From Candidatus Nealsoniibacteriota bacterium (GTDB lineage: Bacteria > Patescibacteriota > Minisyncoccia > Minisyncoccales > PWPS01), in assembly GCA_003555075.1 (NCBI GenBank), contig PWHW01000001.1, positions 1-49,873 on the forward strand: a DNA stretch of 49,873 nucleotides, in the 5' to 3' direction. The first letter of the stretch is position 1, and every line of letters starts with the position of its first letter. Position numbers and translations under genes: made by a program. Positions 8,639 through 18,049 of the stretch are shown here, piece by piece. Below the pieces are notes generated by a model that was not told the origin of the DNA, did not search any database, and was given only the letters and a program-made list of their open reading frames with translations.

Positions 8639-10111
8639 ATGGATCTTCCCAGAGAAATCAAGAACATAATAACATCCCTTGAAGAACAAGGATTTGAGGG
8701 TTATGCCGTGGGTGGCTGTGTAAGGGATATCATAAAGGGGGTTGACCCCGAGGATTTTGATGTAGCGACCAATGCCAAACCGGAGGAAGTGGAAAGGATC
8801 TTTAAAAAAAGTTTCAAAGATAATGAGTTTGGGACGGTTACGGTTCTTACGGGATCTAAAAAAGAGAATTTGGAAAAAGTGGAAGTAACGACTTACAGAA
8901 AAGAGGATGAGTATGAGGACAGAAGGCATCCTAGTAAAGTAAATTTTGTAAGCCAGATAGAGGAAGATCTAAAAAGGAGGGATTTCACAATAAATGCTAT
9001 GGCGCTTGGATTGAAGCTTTGCAAGAAGAAAAAGGAGTCTTATTACTTGATAGACCCCTTTTCAGGTAAAAAGGATCTTGAAAAGAAGATCATAAGGGCT
9101 GTGGGTGATCCGGAGGAAAGATTCTCGGAAGATGCTTTGCGAATGATGAGGGCCATAAGGTTCTCTTCTTCTTTCGGGTTCTCAATAGAAGAAAAGACAA
9201 AAAGAGCTATCAAAAAGAATGCTCATCTTTTACGTGAGATATCAAGGGAAAGGATAAGGGACGAGTTCATAAAGATAATAATGAGTCCTGGAGCTGTAAG
9301 CGGGATAGAGGAACTTAGAAAGCTCAACCTCCTAAAAGAGTTCATTCCCGAATTACTAGAGGGGTACAAGGTTGATCAGAGTAAGCATCATATTTATGAT
9401 TGCTATACCCACTATATTTACTCCCTGGATTATGCTGTAAGACGCAATTTCAATTTTTACGTAAGAATGGCAGCCCTTTTCCATGACATTGGAAAACCCA
9501 GGGTCAAAAAAGGAAAGGGCGAAAAAGCTACTTTTTATAACCATGAAGTAGTAGGAGCAAGGATGACCAAAAAGATCCTGGAAAGGCTTAAGTTCAAAAA
9601 GGAAGATATAGAAAAAATCTCTCTTTTAGTTCGTTATCATCTCTTTTATTATAATGTAGGGGAGGTTTCCGAGAGTTCGGTGAGGAGACTTTTGAGGAAA
9701 GTGGGAAAGGAGAACATAGAAGAGCTTTTACAAGTAAGAATGTCAGACAGGATCGGGTCGGGAGTTCCCAAGGCTGAGCCTTACAGATTGCGTCATATGA
9801 GATATTTGATAGAAAGAGTGTCTCGGGATCCGATAAGCACGAGCATGCTTGAAATAGACGGAAATGATGTAATGAAAATAATGAACACCTCGCCGGGTCC
9901 GATAGTGGGCGAAGTTTTAAATATTCTTCTTTTAGAGGTAATGGATGACCCCTCTAAGAACAGGAGGGATTTTTTGGAAGGAAGGGTGAAGGAGATCGGT
10001 CAATGGAACGTGGATGAAATAAAAAAAGAAGGAAAGAGAGCGTACAAAGAGGTGGAAAGGGTAGAAACAAAAAAAGATGAGATGACCAAAAAGAAGTACT
10101 GGGTAACGTAA
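8639..10111 (+). CDS. cca: CCA-adding enzyme / poly(A) polymerase family with HD domain
   Basis: GFEGYAVGGCVRDIIKGVDPEDFDVATNAKPEEV, RRDFTINAMAL, SEDALRMMRAIRFSSSFGF, then HD motif AALFHDIGKP. Confidence 0.95.
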   Translation: MDLPREIKNIITSLEEQGFEGYAVGGCVRDIIKGVDPEDFDVATNAKPEEVERIFKKSFKDNEFGTVTVLTGSKKENLEKVEVTTYRKEDEYEDRRHPSKVNFVSQIEEDLKRRDFTINAMALGLKLCKKKKESYYLIDPFSGKKDLEKKIIRAVGDPEERFSEDALRMMRAIRFSSSFGFSIEEKTKRAIKKNAHLLREISRERIRDEFIKIIMSPGAVSGIEELRKLNLLKEFIPELLEGYKVDQSKHHIYDCYTHYIYSLDYAVRRNFNFYVRMAALFHDIGKPRVKKGKGEKATFYNHEVVGARMTKKILERLKFKKEDIEKISLLVRYHLFYYNVGEVSESSVRRLLRKVGKENIEELLQVRMSDRIGSGVPKAEPYRLRHMRYLIERVSRDPISTSMLEIDGNDVMKIMNTSPGPIVGEVLNILLLEVMDDPSKNRRDFLEGRVKEIGQWNVDEIKKEGKRAYKEVERVETKKDEMTKKKYWVT

Positions 10112-10165
10112 AGGAGGTTGGAAACAGGAAAGGTGTAAATGTTCTAAGTAAAGGTTTTTGCTATA

Positions 10166-10237
10166 CGGGGCGTGGTGTTAACGGCAGCATACATCCTTCG
10201 GGTGGATGTGGACTCGGTTCGAATCCGGGCGCCCCGA
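10166..10237 (+). tRNA. tRNA-Pro(CGG)
   Basis: CGGGGCG/CGCCCCG acceptor with C1-G72, CATCC-TTCGGGT-GGATG anticodon arm, TTCGAAT T-loop; no encoded CCA. Confidence 0.92.
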
Positions 10238-10252
10238 AATGGAATAAAGAAT

Positions 10253-10765
10253 ATGGTGGAGATAATAATTCTCATTTTGTTGGTAGGGATATTTTTTACT
10301 TTTGCGCATGGAGCCATAAGCGGAGCTCCATGGGTTCCCACCGGAAAAAGAGATGTAGAGCGCTTTTTGGAAATTGCCAATATAAAAGAAGGAGAAAGAG
10401 TTTATGACATGGGCTGTGGAGACGGAAAAGTGCTTTTTGCTTGCGCCAAAAAAGGTGCTAAAGCCGAGGGTTTTGAGATAGCGATATTTCCTTTTATCTT
10501 GGCCAAGATACGTCTTTTTTTCTGCAAAGAAAAAAAGAATGTAAAGATTCATTATGGAAATATATGGAAGTGGGATCTTCGAGGTGCGGATGTTATCTAT
10601 ATCTACCTTATGCCAAAAGCTTATCCAAGAATGAAAAGGAAGCTAGAAAAAGAAGCTAGAAAGGGGACGAGGGTGGTAACCTATTGTTGGCCCATAAGAG
10701 GATGGGAATCCTCCCTTAAAGAGCGAAATGAGAATAAGTTGGGATTCTTTCTTTATGAAATATGA
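10253..10765 (+). CDS. Class I SAM methyltransferase, FAM173/ATPSCKMT-like, with N-terminal TM helix
   Basis: MVEIIILILLVGIFFTFAHGA TM, then WVPTGKRDVERFLEIANIKEGERVYDMGCGDGKVLFACAKKGAKAEGFEI ... RGADVIYIYLMPKAYPRMKRKLEKEARKGTRVVTY. Start trimmed because the longer ORF overlaps tRNA-Pro. Confidence 0.75.
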   Translation: MVEIIILILLVGIFFTFAHGAISGAPWVPTGKRDVERFLEIANIKEGERVYDMGCGDGKVLFACAKKGAKAEGFEIAIFPFILAKIRLFFCKEKKNVKIHYGNIWKWDLRGADVIYIYLMPKAYPRMKRKLEKEARKGTRVVTYCWPIRGWESSLKERNENKLGFFLYEI

Positions 10766-10769
10766 TTTA

Positions 10770-10931
10770 TTATATCCCCGGGAGTTGTTCCGGACTTTCT
10801 CCGGTTTCTTCTTGAGGTGTTATGATATCAAAATGTGACTCATCTTCATCAGGGCGGAACAACCAACTTATGGCGAGTATAACAATGGAGATAAGAAGAA
10901 GTATGAGTAATTTTTTTGTACTGGGAGTCAT
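10770..10931 (-). CDS. Small single-TM protein, 53 aa
   Basis: ATG at 10931: MTPSTKKLLILLLISIVILAISWLFRPDEDESHFDIITPQEETGESPEQLPGI*, fills an otherwise empty gap; below the ORF-track cutoff. Confidence 0.5.
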   Translation of the reverse strand: MTPSTKKLLILLLISIVILAISWLFRPDEDESHFDIITPQEETGESPEQLPGI

Positions 10932-11007
10932 TTGTAAAGTTTTTATTAGTAGCTCTTTTAAATCTTAAACAAGAAGAGTAATTTTTTCAAGAGAAGGAGG
11001 ATGGAAA

Positions 11008-11616
11008 ATGAAAGAAAAAGAAATTCTTGAATTGCTCTTTAGAAGTGGCGTGATCATGGAGAATGTGCACGTTTCTTATTCTTCTGGTCTTCATGGGTCG
11101 GTGTATGTAAACAAGGATGTGTTGTTGCCGGATATTGAGCGAACGAAGAGTGTCGCTGAGGCACTTGCAAAGAAGATCGCAAAAAAAGGGATAAAAGTGG
11201 AAACAGTACTGGGGCCGGCTCCCGTAGGAGCAATATTTGCAAGAGAAGTGGGAAGAGCGCTTGCATGCATCATGAGAAAAAATGTCTACGCGGTTTATGC
11301 AGAGAAGCGAGATGATAAAGAATTTTTTATCGGACGTGGACAGGGAAGGTTTGTAAAAGAAAAGAAGGTGCTGGTGGTAGAAGATATCATTAATACCGGC
11401 GAGTCTGCAAAGAAAGTAATAGAAGCGGCAAGAAGATGCGAGGGAAATGTTGTAGGTGTAGGAGCATTGCTCAACAGAGGAGGGGTTTCTAGAGAGGACC
11501 TGGGAGTACCCTTTCTAGTTTCTCTTGTGTCTATGATCTTGGAGGCCTGGGCAAAGAAGGATTGTCCTCTCTGTGAAAAAGGAGTGCCCTTGTACTCAAG
11601 GTCAGAAGAAATATAA
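11008..11616 (+). CDS. pyrE: Orotate phosphoribosyltransferase-like PRTase
   Basis: PRTase loop KKVLVVEDIINTGESAKKVIEA; SSGLHGSVYVNKDVLLP; VLGPAPVGAIFAREVGRAL. Confidence 0.8.
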   Translation: MKEKEILELLFRSGVIMENVHVSYSSGLHGSVYVNKDVLLPDIERTKSVAEALAKKIAKKGIKVETVLGPAPVGAIFAREVGRALACIMRKNVYAVYAEKRDDKEFFIGRGQGRFVKEKKVLVVEDIINTGESAKKVIEAARRCEGNVVGVGALLNRGGVSREDLGVPFLVSLVSMILEAWAKKDCPLCEKGVPLYSRSEEI

Positions 11617-11648
11617 AGAGTTGCGAATGCAACTCTCTTTTTTTATTG
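11617..11648 (+). terminator. Rho-independent terminator after the PRTase gene
   Basis: agagttgc-gaat-gcaactct followed by ctttttttatt. Confidence 0.9.
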
Positions 11649-11708
11649 ATGAAAACCTCTTCCCGTGGTATCATAAAATGCACTGAATAACTACTAATAT
11701 CGTCAATT

Positions 11709-12881
11709 ATGGAAAAAGAAAGAAAAATAAAAGAGCTTTTAAGCAGAGGAGTGGAAGAAGTGATAGACAAGAAGAACCTGGAAAGGAGGTTGCGAAGCGG
11801 GAAGCGCCTTCGTGTTAAATTGGGAATAGATCCTACCAGTCCCAACTTGCATCTTGGAAGGTCCATTCCCCTTTTAAAGCTTAAAGATTTTCAGGAACTG
11901 GGACACCAGGTTGTCTTTATTATTGGGGATTTCACAGGCATTATTGGTGATGCTTCCGACAAAGAGAGTGAGCGTCCAATGCTTTCTGAAGAAATAGTGA
12001 GGGAAAATCTAAAAAATTATATAAAGCAAGCGTCAAAAATAATAGATACGGAGAAGGCAGAGATTTGTTATAACAGTAATTGGCTTGGTGACCTGGGTTA
12101 TGGAGAAATAGGAACGCAGGCCAACATTTTTTCTTTGAACGAATTCATTTCTCGTGAGAATATAAAAAAGAGGCTTGAAGAGGGTAAGAGGATATCTTTA
12201 AGAGAGGTTCTTTATCCTCTCATGCAAGGGTATGATTCGGTAATGGTAAAAGCTGATGTAGAACTTGGAGGAACTGATCAAAGATTCAATTTGTTGACCG
12301 GAAGAGAGATGCAGAGGTTTTACGGACAAGAGCCGCAGGATATGATAACAAACCCCCTGATAGAAGGGCTTGACGGAGAAAAAATGAGCTCCAGCAAAGG
12401 AAATACCATAAATCTTCTGGATGGTCCCAATGATATGTTCGGAAAGATAATGTCTCTCAAGGACGAGCTTATCGGGAGGTATTTCAAATTGCTTACGAGA
12501 GTGAAAAGCGAGGAAATAAATGAATACTTGGAAGAAGCGAAGAGTACTGGAAATCCCAGAAATGCCAAATTAAGATTGGCACATGAGATAGTCTCTATTT
12601 ATCACTCAAGGGAGGATGCGAAAAAAGCAGAGGAATACTTTATAAATACATTTTCCAGAAAAGAGACCCCAAAAGAGGTTCCGGAGCTCAAGCCCAAATC
12701 ATACGAGATCATTTCAGTACTTCTTGAAAGTGGGCTTGTTCCTTCAAGGTCGGAAGCAAGAAGAGTAATAAAGCAGGGAGGGGTAAAGGTTGAAGGAGAA
12801 ACAGTGAAAGATTTTGATCTTAAAGTAAAACCGGGAACAATGGTGCAAAAAGGAAAGATAAATTTCTTGAGAGTCCTTTGA
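11709..12881 (+). CDS. tyrS: Tyrosyl-tRNA synthetase
   Basis: LGIDPTSPNLHLGRSIPLLKL, YPLMQGYDSVMVKADVELGGTDQRFNLLTGRE, KMSSSKGN, C-terminal S4 domain. Confidence 0.96.
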   Translation: MEKERKIKELLSRGVEEVIDKKNLERRLRSGKRLRVKLGIDPTSPNLHLGRSIPLLKLKDFQELGHQVVFIIGDFTGIIGDASDKESERPMLSEEIVRENLKNYIKQASKIIDTEKAEICYNSNWLGDLGYGEIGTQANIFSLNEFISRENIKKRLEEGKRISLREVLYPLMQGYDSVMVKADVELGGTDQRFNLLTGREMQRFYGQEPQDMITNPLIEGLDGEKMSSSKGNTINLLDGPNDMFGKIMSLKDELIGRYFKLLTRVKSEEINEYLEEAKSTGNPRNAKLRLAHEIVSIYHSREDAKKAEEYFINTFSRKETPKEVPELKPKSYEIISVLLESGLVPSRSEARRVIKQGGVKVEGETVKDFDLKVKPGTMVQKGKINFLRVL

Positions 12882-12887
12882 GATTAT

Positions 12888-12915
12888 TTGACAAACTGTT
12901 TTATTCTGCTATTCT
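12888..12915 (+). promoter_or_regulatory. Putative sigma70 promoter upstream of nusA
   Basis: TTGACA-N16-TATTCT. Confidence 0.55.
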
Positions 12916-12999
12916 TTCCTATGAAGGGTGTCTTGAATTTTTGATTGTCCGTTGAGAAACGGGCATTAATTTTTTAAAAAGAGGTAAATAAAAAATTAT

Positions 13000-14136
13000 A
13001 TGGATGTAAAAGGATTCACTTCGGCAATATCTCAAATTGCTGCCGAAAAAGAAATACCACAGGAAAAGGTGGTGGAAATCATAGAGCAAGCAATAGCCAC
13101 TGCCTATAAAAAGGAATACAGAGAAAAAGGAGAAGTAGTGAAGGCCAAAATAGACCCAAAGACAGGGGAGGCCAGCTTCTGGCTTGTTAAAACGGTAGTG
13201 GACGAGAGTACGGCTGTTTTTACAGAAGAAGAAGGAAGTGAGGAGGAAGAAGAAGAGATCGAAGAGGGAAAAGTTAGGTATAATCCCAAAAGACATATCA
13301 CTCTTGAGGAGGCCAAGAAGGAGAATGATGATGTGGAAGTTGGGGACGAGATAGAAACTCCGTTGGAAGCAAAACAAGAATTTGGAAGAATTGCTGCTCA
13401 GACGGCAAAGCAAGTGATCTTGCAAAAGATAAAAGAAACAGAAAGAAACATTGTCTTCAATGAGTACAAGGAAAAAGAGGATGATGTTATTTCAGGCATT
13501 GTTCAGAGAGTGGAAGGAAAGAATGTGCTTATGGATATAGGAAAAATATTGGGAGTGCTTCCAAAGGAAGAGCAAATACCCGGTGAAGTGCATCGATCGG
13601 GCCAAAGGTATAAAGCTTATGTCATGAGTGTGGAGGATACTCCCAAAGGACCCAGTGTTACGCTTTCCAGGGCTTTTCCAAAGTTCGTTTCAAAACTTTT
13701 TGAGCTCGAGGTTCCGGAAATAGCTGCGGGAACTGTGGAAATAAAATCCATTGCAAGAGAACCGGGTTCACGAACAAAAGTTGCCATTTCTTCGGAGGAA
13801 GAAGGAATAGATGCTGTAGGAACAGCGGTTGGACAAAGAGGAACCAGAGTGGAAGCGATCATCAATGAGTTAGGAGGAGAAAAGATAGATATTATAGAGT
13901 ACGAAGATGAACCAAAAGAGTTTATAAAAAAAGCCTTGTCTCCGGCAAGAATATCAGAAGTTGAGATTGAGGATAACAGAGCGCTGGTAACGGTACCCGA
14001 GGACCAACTGTCCCTTGCCATAGGAAGAGAGGGGCAAAATGTCCGGCTAGCAGCAAAGCTTACCGGATGGAGGATTGACATAAAAGCAATCGGAAAGGAT
14101 GAGATAGAAGAAAGTGCAGAAGCGGAAACAGAATAA
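13000..14136 (+). CDS. nusA: Transcription termination/antitermination factor NusA
   Basis: IIEQAIATAYKKEY N-domain, S1, and KH motifs (VGTAVGQRGTRVEAIINELGGEKIDIIEY; AIGREGQNVRLAAKLTGWRIDI). Confidence 0.96.
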   Translation: MDVKGFTSAISQIAAEKEIPQEKVVEIIEQAIATAYKKEYREKGEVVKAKIDPKTGEASFWLVKTVVDESTAVFTEEEGSEEEEEEIEEGKVRYNPKRHITLEEAKKENDDVEVGDEIETPLEAKQEFGRIAAQTAKQVILQKIKETERNIVFNEYKEKEDDVISGIVQRVEGKNVLMDIGKILGVLPKEEQIPGEVHRSGQRYKAYVMSVEDTPKGPSVTLSRAFPKFVSKLFELEVPEIAAGTVEIKSIAREPGSRTKVAISSEEEGIDAVGTAVGQRGTRVEAIINELGGEKIDIIEYEDEPKEFIKKALSPARISEVEIEDNRALVTVPEDQLSLAIGREGQNVRLAAKLTGWRIDIKAIGKDEIEESAEAETE

Positions 14137-14179
14137 TTTCTCTATAGGGAACATTAAGTTTAAACTTTAAAAGAAAAAT

Positions 14180-14767
14180 ATGAATTTAATTCCAACAGTA
14201 ATAGAAAAAACTCAATTCGGAGAAAGAGCTTATGATATTTATTCAAGACTTCTCAAGGAAAGGATCATTTTTTTGGGAAGTGCTGTTGATGATAATGTCG
14301 CGAATGCAGTGATAGCTCAAATGCTTTTTCTTGCCAGCCAAGATTCAAAGAAGGACATAAAGCTTTACATAAACAGCCCGGGAGGATCCGTTACTGCGGG
14401 AATGGCGATTTATGACACGATGCAGTACGTTGATTGTGATGTTTCCACAGTTTGCGTGGGAATGGCCGGATCAATGGGAGCGGTTCTTCTTACTGCCGGA
14501 GCTGAAAAAAAACGTTTTGCGCTTCCCAATTCGGAGATATTACTTCATCAGGTAATGGGAGGAGCCCAGGGAGCAGCCTCGGAGGTGGAAATAACAGCAA
14601 AGCAGATCGTAAAGATAAAGGAAAGGCTTAACAAGATCATAGCACATCATACAAAACAGCCGCTCAAGAAAATACAAAGAGATACGGACAGGGATTTCTA
14701 TCTTTCCGCGGATGAGGCAAGAGAGTACGGAGTAATAGATGATGTGATAAAAAGTAAGAAAAAATAA
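14180..14767 (+). CDS. clpP: ATP-dependent Clp protease proteolytic subunit
   Basis: [61 protein letters not shown]. Confidence 0.97.
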   Translation: MNLIPTVIEKTQFGERAYDIYSRLLKERIIFLGSAVDDNVANAVIAQMLFLASQDSKKDIKLYINSPGGSVTAGMAIYDTMQYVDCDVSTVCVGMAGSMGAVLLTAGAEKKRFALPNSEILLHQVMGGAQGAASEVEITAKQIVKIKERLNKIIAHHTKQPLKKIQRDTDRDFYLSADEAREYGVIDDVIKSKKK

Positions 14768-14793
14768 AAAAGAATTGACTTAAAGTGTTCGGG

Positions 14794-14820
14794 CCCGGGA
14801 ATTTCTTCCCGGGTCTTTTG
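14794..14820 (+). terminator. Hairpin terminator after clpP
   Basis: cccgggaa-tttc-ttcccggg followed by tctttt. Confidence 0.7.
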
Positions 14821-14846
14821 ACAAAGAGCCTCTATTCTGATACTAT
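14818..14846 (+). promoter_or_regulatory. Strong sigma70-type promoter upstream of rny
   Basis: TTGACA-N17-TACTAT, directly after the clpP terminator. Confidence 0.7.
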
Positions 14847-15056
14847 AAAGCACAGTTTAGCAATTAATTTTTGGCTTGAAGCCCTGACTAGAATTGTGTC
14901 CGAGAAAAAGAATTCTCATCAAAAAAAACGCGCAAAAGTCGTTTCATCTCTAAAAGTGAATTCCTCAGAAGAACAACCGTTTTTCTCATAACACGGGTGT
15001 GTTTTTGACTTGTCGGACAAGGGATCTAAGGTGCATCAAGTCATCAAAACTTAATC

Positions 15057-16586
15057 ATGGAACAAATAATTTTATTTCTAGTGGGAGCAATATCTTTGCT
15101 CGTTGGTACTGCGCTGGGGTATCTTGCCCGCCAGTCTATTGCGAAAAGAGATCACAAGGCACTTGAAACAAAGGTGCAAAAAAGGCTTGATTATGCCAAA
15201 AAGAGAAGTTCGGAGATCATAAGCGAAGCAAAGGAAAAATATGCGGAAATGATAGAACAGGCGAAGAAGGAGACGGAAGAGAAGAATGAAGAACTATTCA
15301 AAAGGGAGAAATTCATTTTAAAGAGAGAGAATGCCGTGGATAAGAAGTTTGCTGACTACGAGAAAAAGGAAAAAAGTTTCAATCAGAAAGTGAAGAGACT
15401 GAGGGAGCTCAAGGAAGAGGTGGATGAAATGAAGAAAAAGGCGGAAGAAGAGATTAGTAAGATAGCAGGGCTTTCAAAGGAGGAGGCAAAGGAAGAGTTT
15501 TATAGAAGGCTTGAAAAAGAGAACGAGATGGAAGTAATGGAGAGAATGAATAAGCTTGAAAGAGAGGGAGAAGAAAAATATCTGACAAGGGCGAAAGAAA
15601 TATTATCCTCCGTCATTCAAAAATATTCCACTTCCCAGGTGGAGGATCTTACCACTACGAACGTCAGTCTTCCCGATGATGAGATAAAAGGAAGAATAAT
15701 AGGGAAAGAAGGAAGAAACATAAAAACTCTTGAAAAACTTACGGGAGTGGAGATTGTAGTGGATGATACTCCCGAGACAGTGGTTCTTTCCAGTTTTGAT
15801 CCTATCAGAAGGCAAATTGCCAAGATAGCTCTTGAGAAACTGATATTTGATGGCAGGATACAGCCAGCAAGGATCGAAGAGGTTGTAGAAAAAGCGGAGG
15901 AAGAAATATCGGACCAGATCAAAAAATCGGGAGAAGAAGCCGTGTATGAAACAAGTATCGTTGACCTTGATCCAAAGGTAGTGAATCTCTTGGGAAGATT
16001 AAAATTCCGTTCCAGTTATGGGCAGAATGTTCTAAGCCACTCCCTGGAGGTTTGTTTTTTGGCGGAAGCGCTTGCTGCGGAAATCGGAGCGAATACTTCC
16101 GTATGTAAGAAAGCAGGTCTTTTGCACGATATAGGAAAAGCTTTGGATCATCAAGTAGAAGGATCACATGTGGATATAGGAATGAGGGTTCTTGAAAAAT
16201 TCGGAGTGGAAAAAGAAGTGATAGATGCTATGAAGTCTCATCACGAGGAACACCCTTTTGAAAGCATTGAAGCGGTTATTGTGCAAACTGCCGATGCTAT
16301 TTCCGGGGCAAGACCCGGAGCAAGAAAGGATACTTTGGAAAATTACTTAAAAAGACTGGGAGAACTTGAAGAGGTTGCCAATTCTACGGCGGGCGTGGAA
16401 AAATCCTATGCGATACAGGCTGGAAGAGAGATAAGGATTTTTGTGAAGCCGGACGAAGTCGGCGATCTGGAGGCTAAAAAGATGGCAAGGGAAATAGCAA
16501 GCAAGATCCAGTCGGAGCTAAAATACCCGGGAGAAATAAAGGTTACTCTTATAAGGGAGCAAAGAATAATCGATTATGCGAGATAA
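15057..16586 (+). CDS. rny: Ribonuclease Y
   Basis: N-terminal TM plus coiled coil, KH ([57 protein letters not shown]), HD ([22 protein letters not shown]). Confidence 0.97.
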   Translation: MEQIILFLVGAISLLVGTALGYLARQSIAKRDHKALETKVQKRLDYAKKRSSEIISEAKEKYAEMIEQAKKETEEKNEELFKREKFILKRENAVDKKFADYEKKEKSFNQKVKRLRELKEEVDEMKKKAEEEISKIAGLSKEEAKEEFYRRLEKENEMEVMERMNKLEREGEEKYLTRAKEILSSVIQKYSTSQVEDLTTTNVSLPDDEIKGRIIGKEGRNIKTLEKLTGVEIVVDDTPETVVLSSFDPIRRQIAKIALEKLIFDGRIQPARIEEVVEKAEEEISDQIKKSGEEAVYETSIVDLDPKVVNLLGRLKFRSSYGQNVLSHSLEVCFLAEALAAEIGANTSVCKKAGLLHDIGKALDHQVEGSHVDIGMRVLEKFGVEKEVIDAMKSHHEEHPFESIEAVIVQTADAISGARPGARKDTLENYLKRLGELEEVANSTAGVEKSYAIQAGREIRIFVKPDEVGDLEAKKMAREIASKIQSELKYPGEIKVTLIREQRIIDYAR

Positions 16587-16616
16587 TTGCCTTTTTTTCG
16601 GGAATCGGTTTGAAAC

Positions 16617-16646
16617 AAAAAAACGGCAAAAGCCGTTTTTTGTTTT
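16617..16646. terminator. Bidirectional terminator between rny and tRNA-Gly
   Basis: aaaaacggc-aaaa-gccgttttttgtttttt, convergent genes on both sides. Confidence 0.8.
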
Positions 16647-16647
16647 T

Positions 16648-16721
16648 TGGAGCGGGCGAGCGGAATCGAACCGCCATCAGTAGCTTGGAAGGCTACGGTT
16701 TTGCCGTTAAACTACGCCCGC
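16648..16721 (-). tRNA. tRNA-Gly(TCC)
   Basis: GCGGGCG/CGCCCGC acceptor, GTAGC-CTTCCAA-GCTAC anticodon arm, TTCGATT T-loop, encoded CCA. Confidence 0.95.
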
Positions 16722-16799
16722 AAGCAACTACCTACGCTATAATACTAAATAAATTTTCCTATTAGTCAATAGCGAGTGGAAGTATGTGGGGAAGGTTTT

Positions 16800-16870
16800 T
16801 CGGAGAGCCGGGATTCGAACCCGAACTACATCCTCCCAAAGGATGCGTGCTGCCATTACACCACTCTCCG
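16800..16870 (-). tRNA. tRNA-Pro(TGG)
   Basis: CGGAGAG/CTCTCCG acceptor, CATCC-TTTGGGA-GGATG anticodon arm, TTCGAAT T-loop; no encoded CCA. Confidence 0.94.
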
Positions 16871-17002
16871 CCAAGACATCGGGGTGATCTTCTTTTCCCC
16901 GAAAAACTCTTTCTTAGTAGCAGGGTGATAATTATAACAAATTCCGTTTCAATTTAAAGGAAAAAATTTTATTTTTGGCTGTTTGGTGATATTATTAGAA
17001 AC

Positions 17003-17953
17003 ATGAAAAAAAAGAAATTGATTCTAATTGACGCGAATTCCATTATACATAGGGCTTTTCATGCCCTTCCTCCCTTGAAGACGAAAAAAGGTGAACCTGC
17101 AGGAGCTATTTACGGTTCTCTGCTTGCTTTTTTTAAGATATTATCGGATTTTACTCCTGATTATGTAGGAGCTTCTTTTGATTCTCCGGGGAAAACCTTT
17201 AGACATGAAGAGTATGAGGACTATAAGGCGCATCGACCGGAAGCTCCTAAAGAACTTATTTCTCAAATAATAAAGACGCAAGAGGTTTTTTCCGAAATGG
17301 GAGTGAAAGTTTTGGCTCACGAAGGGCTTGAGGCGGACGATATAGTAGGAAACATATCATCCTTAAAACCCGATGGAGTGGAGGCGGTGATCGCTACCGG
17401 AGACCTTGACCTTCTTCAGCTTGCAGCAAAAGAGGTGAAAATATATACTTTCAAAAGAGGAGTTAAAGAGGGCGTGCTCTATGATAAAGAGAAGGTAAAA
17501 GAGAAGCACGAAGGAGTTCCTCCCGAGAGAATACCGGACATAAAAGGCCTCCAAGGAGATCCCTCGGACAATATTCCCGGAGTGGAAGGTATAGGAAAGA
17601 AGACTGCTATAAAGTTAATAAAGAAGCTCGGAAGCATAGAGGAAGTGTATTCAAAAATAGAAAGCGATAAAGCGCTTGAAGGATTTAATGATAATATCGT
17701 GAAAAAGCTCAAAAAGGATAAGGAGAAAGCCTTTTTAAGCAAGGAACTTGCCACTATAAGAAGAACGGGGTTTCCCGAAATGGAATTCTCAGAACTCTTT
17801 TTTAAGATGAACAACGATAAAATAAGAGGAGTACTGGAAGAACTTGGCTTTAAGAGTCTTGCTAAACGATTTTCAGAGGATAAAGAAGATTCTTCTCGAG
17901 GAAACGCTACTTCTAACAATGAGAGCGAAAACAATTTGAGCTTTGATTTTTAG
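17003..17953 (+). CDS. Stand-alone 5'-3' exonuclease (PolA N-terminal-like)
   Basis: LILIDANSIIHRAFHALPPLKTKKGEPAGAIYGSL, GLEADDIVGNI, ATGDLDLLQL, DIKGLQGDPSDNIPGVEGIGKKTAIKLI; no polymerase domain follows. Confidence 0.9.
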   Translation: MKKKKLILIDANSIIHRAFHALPPLKTKKGEPAGAIYGSLLAFFKILSDFTPDYVGASFDSPGKTFRHEEYEDYKAHRPEAPKELISQIIKTQEVFSEMGVKVLAHEGLEADDIVGNISSLKPDGVEAVIATGDLDLLQLAAKEVKIYTFKRGVKEGVLYDKEKVKEKHEGVPPERIPDIKGLQGDPSDNIPGVEGIGKKTAIKLIKKLGSIEEVYSKIESDKALEGFNDNIVKKLKKDKEKAFLSKELATIRRTGFPEMEFSELFFKMNNDKIRGVLEELGFKSLAKRFSEDKEDSSRGNATSNNESENNLSFDF

Positions 17954-18049
17954 ATTATTTTTGCTCAAAAATATTTATGGGCTACCAGGTCACGGAAGAA
18001 AAAATACGTAAACCATAAATGCCAAAGAAGAGGGGTATCAAATTTTTAA

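Noticed and set aside
10172-10252. 5' extension of the methyltransferase ORF
   Set aside because: It overlaps tRNA-Pro(CGG); ATG at 10253 just after the tRNA is more likely.
14785-14991. 68-aa plus-strand ORF
   Set aside because: It runs through the clpP terminator and the rny promoter; no coding-like composition.
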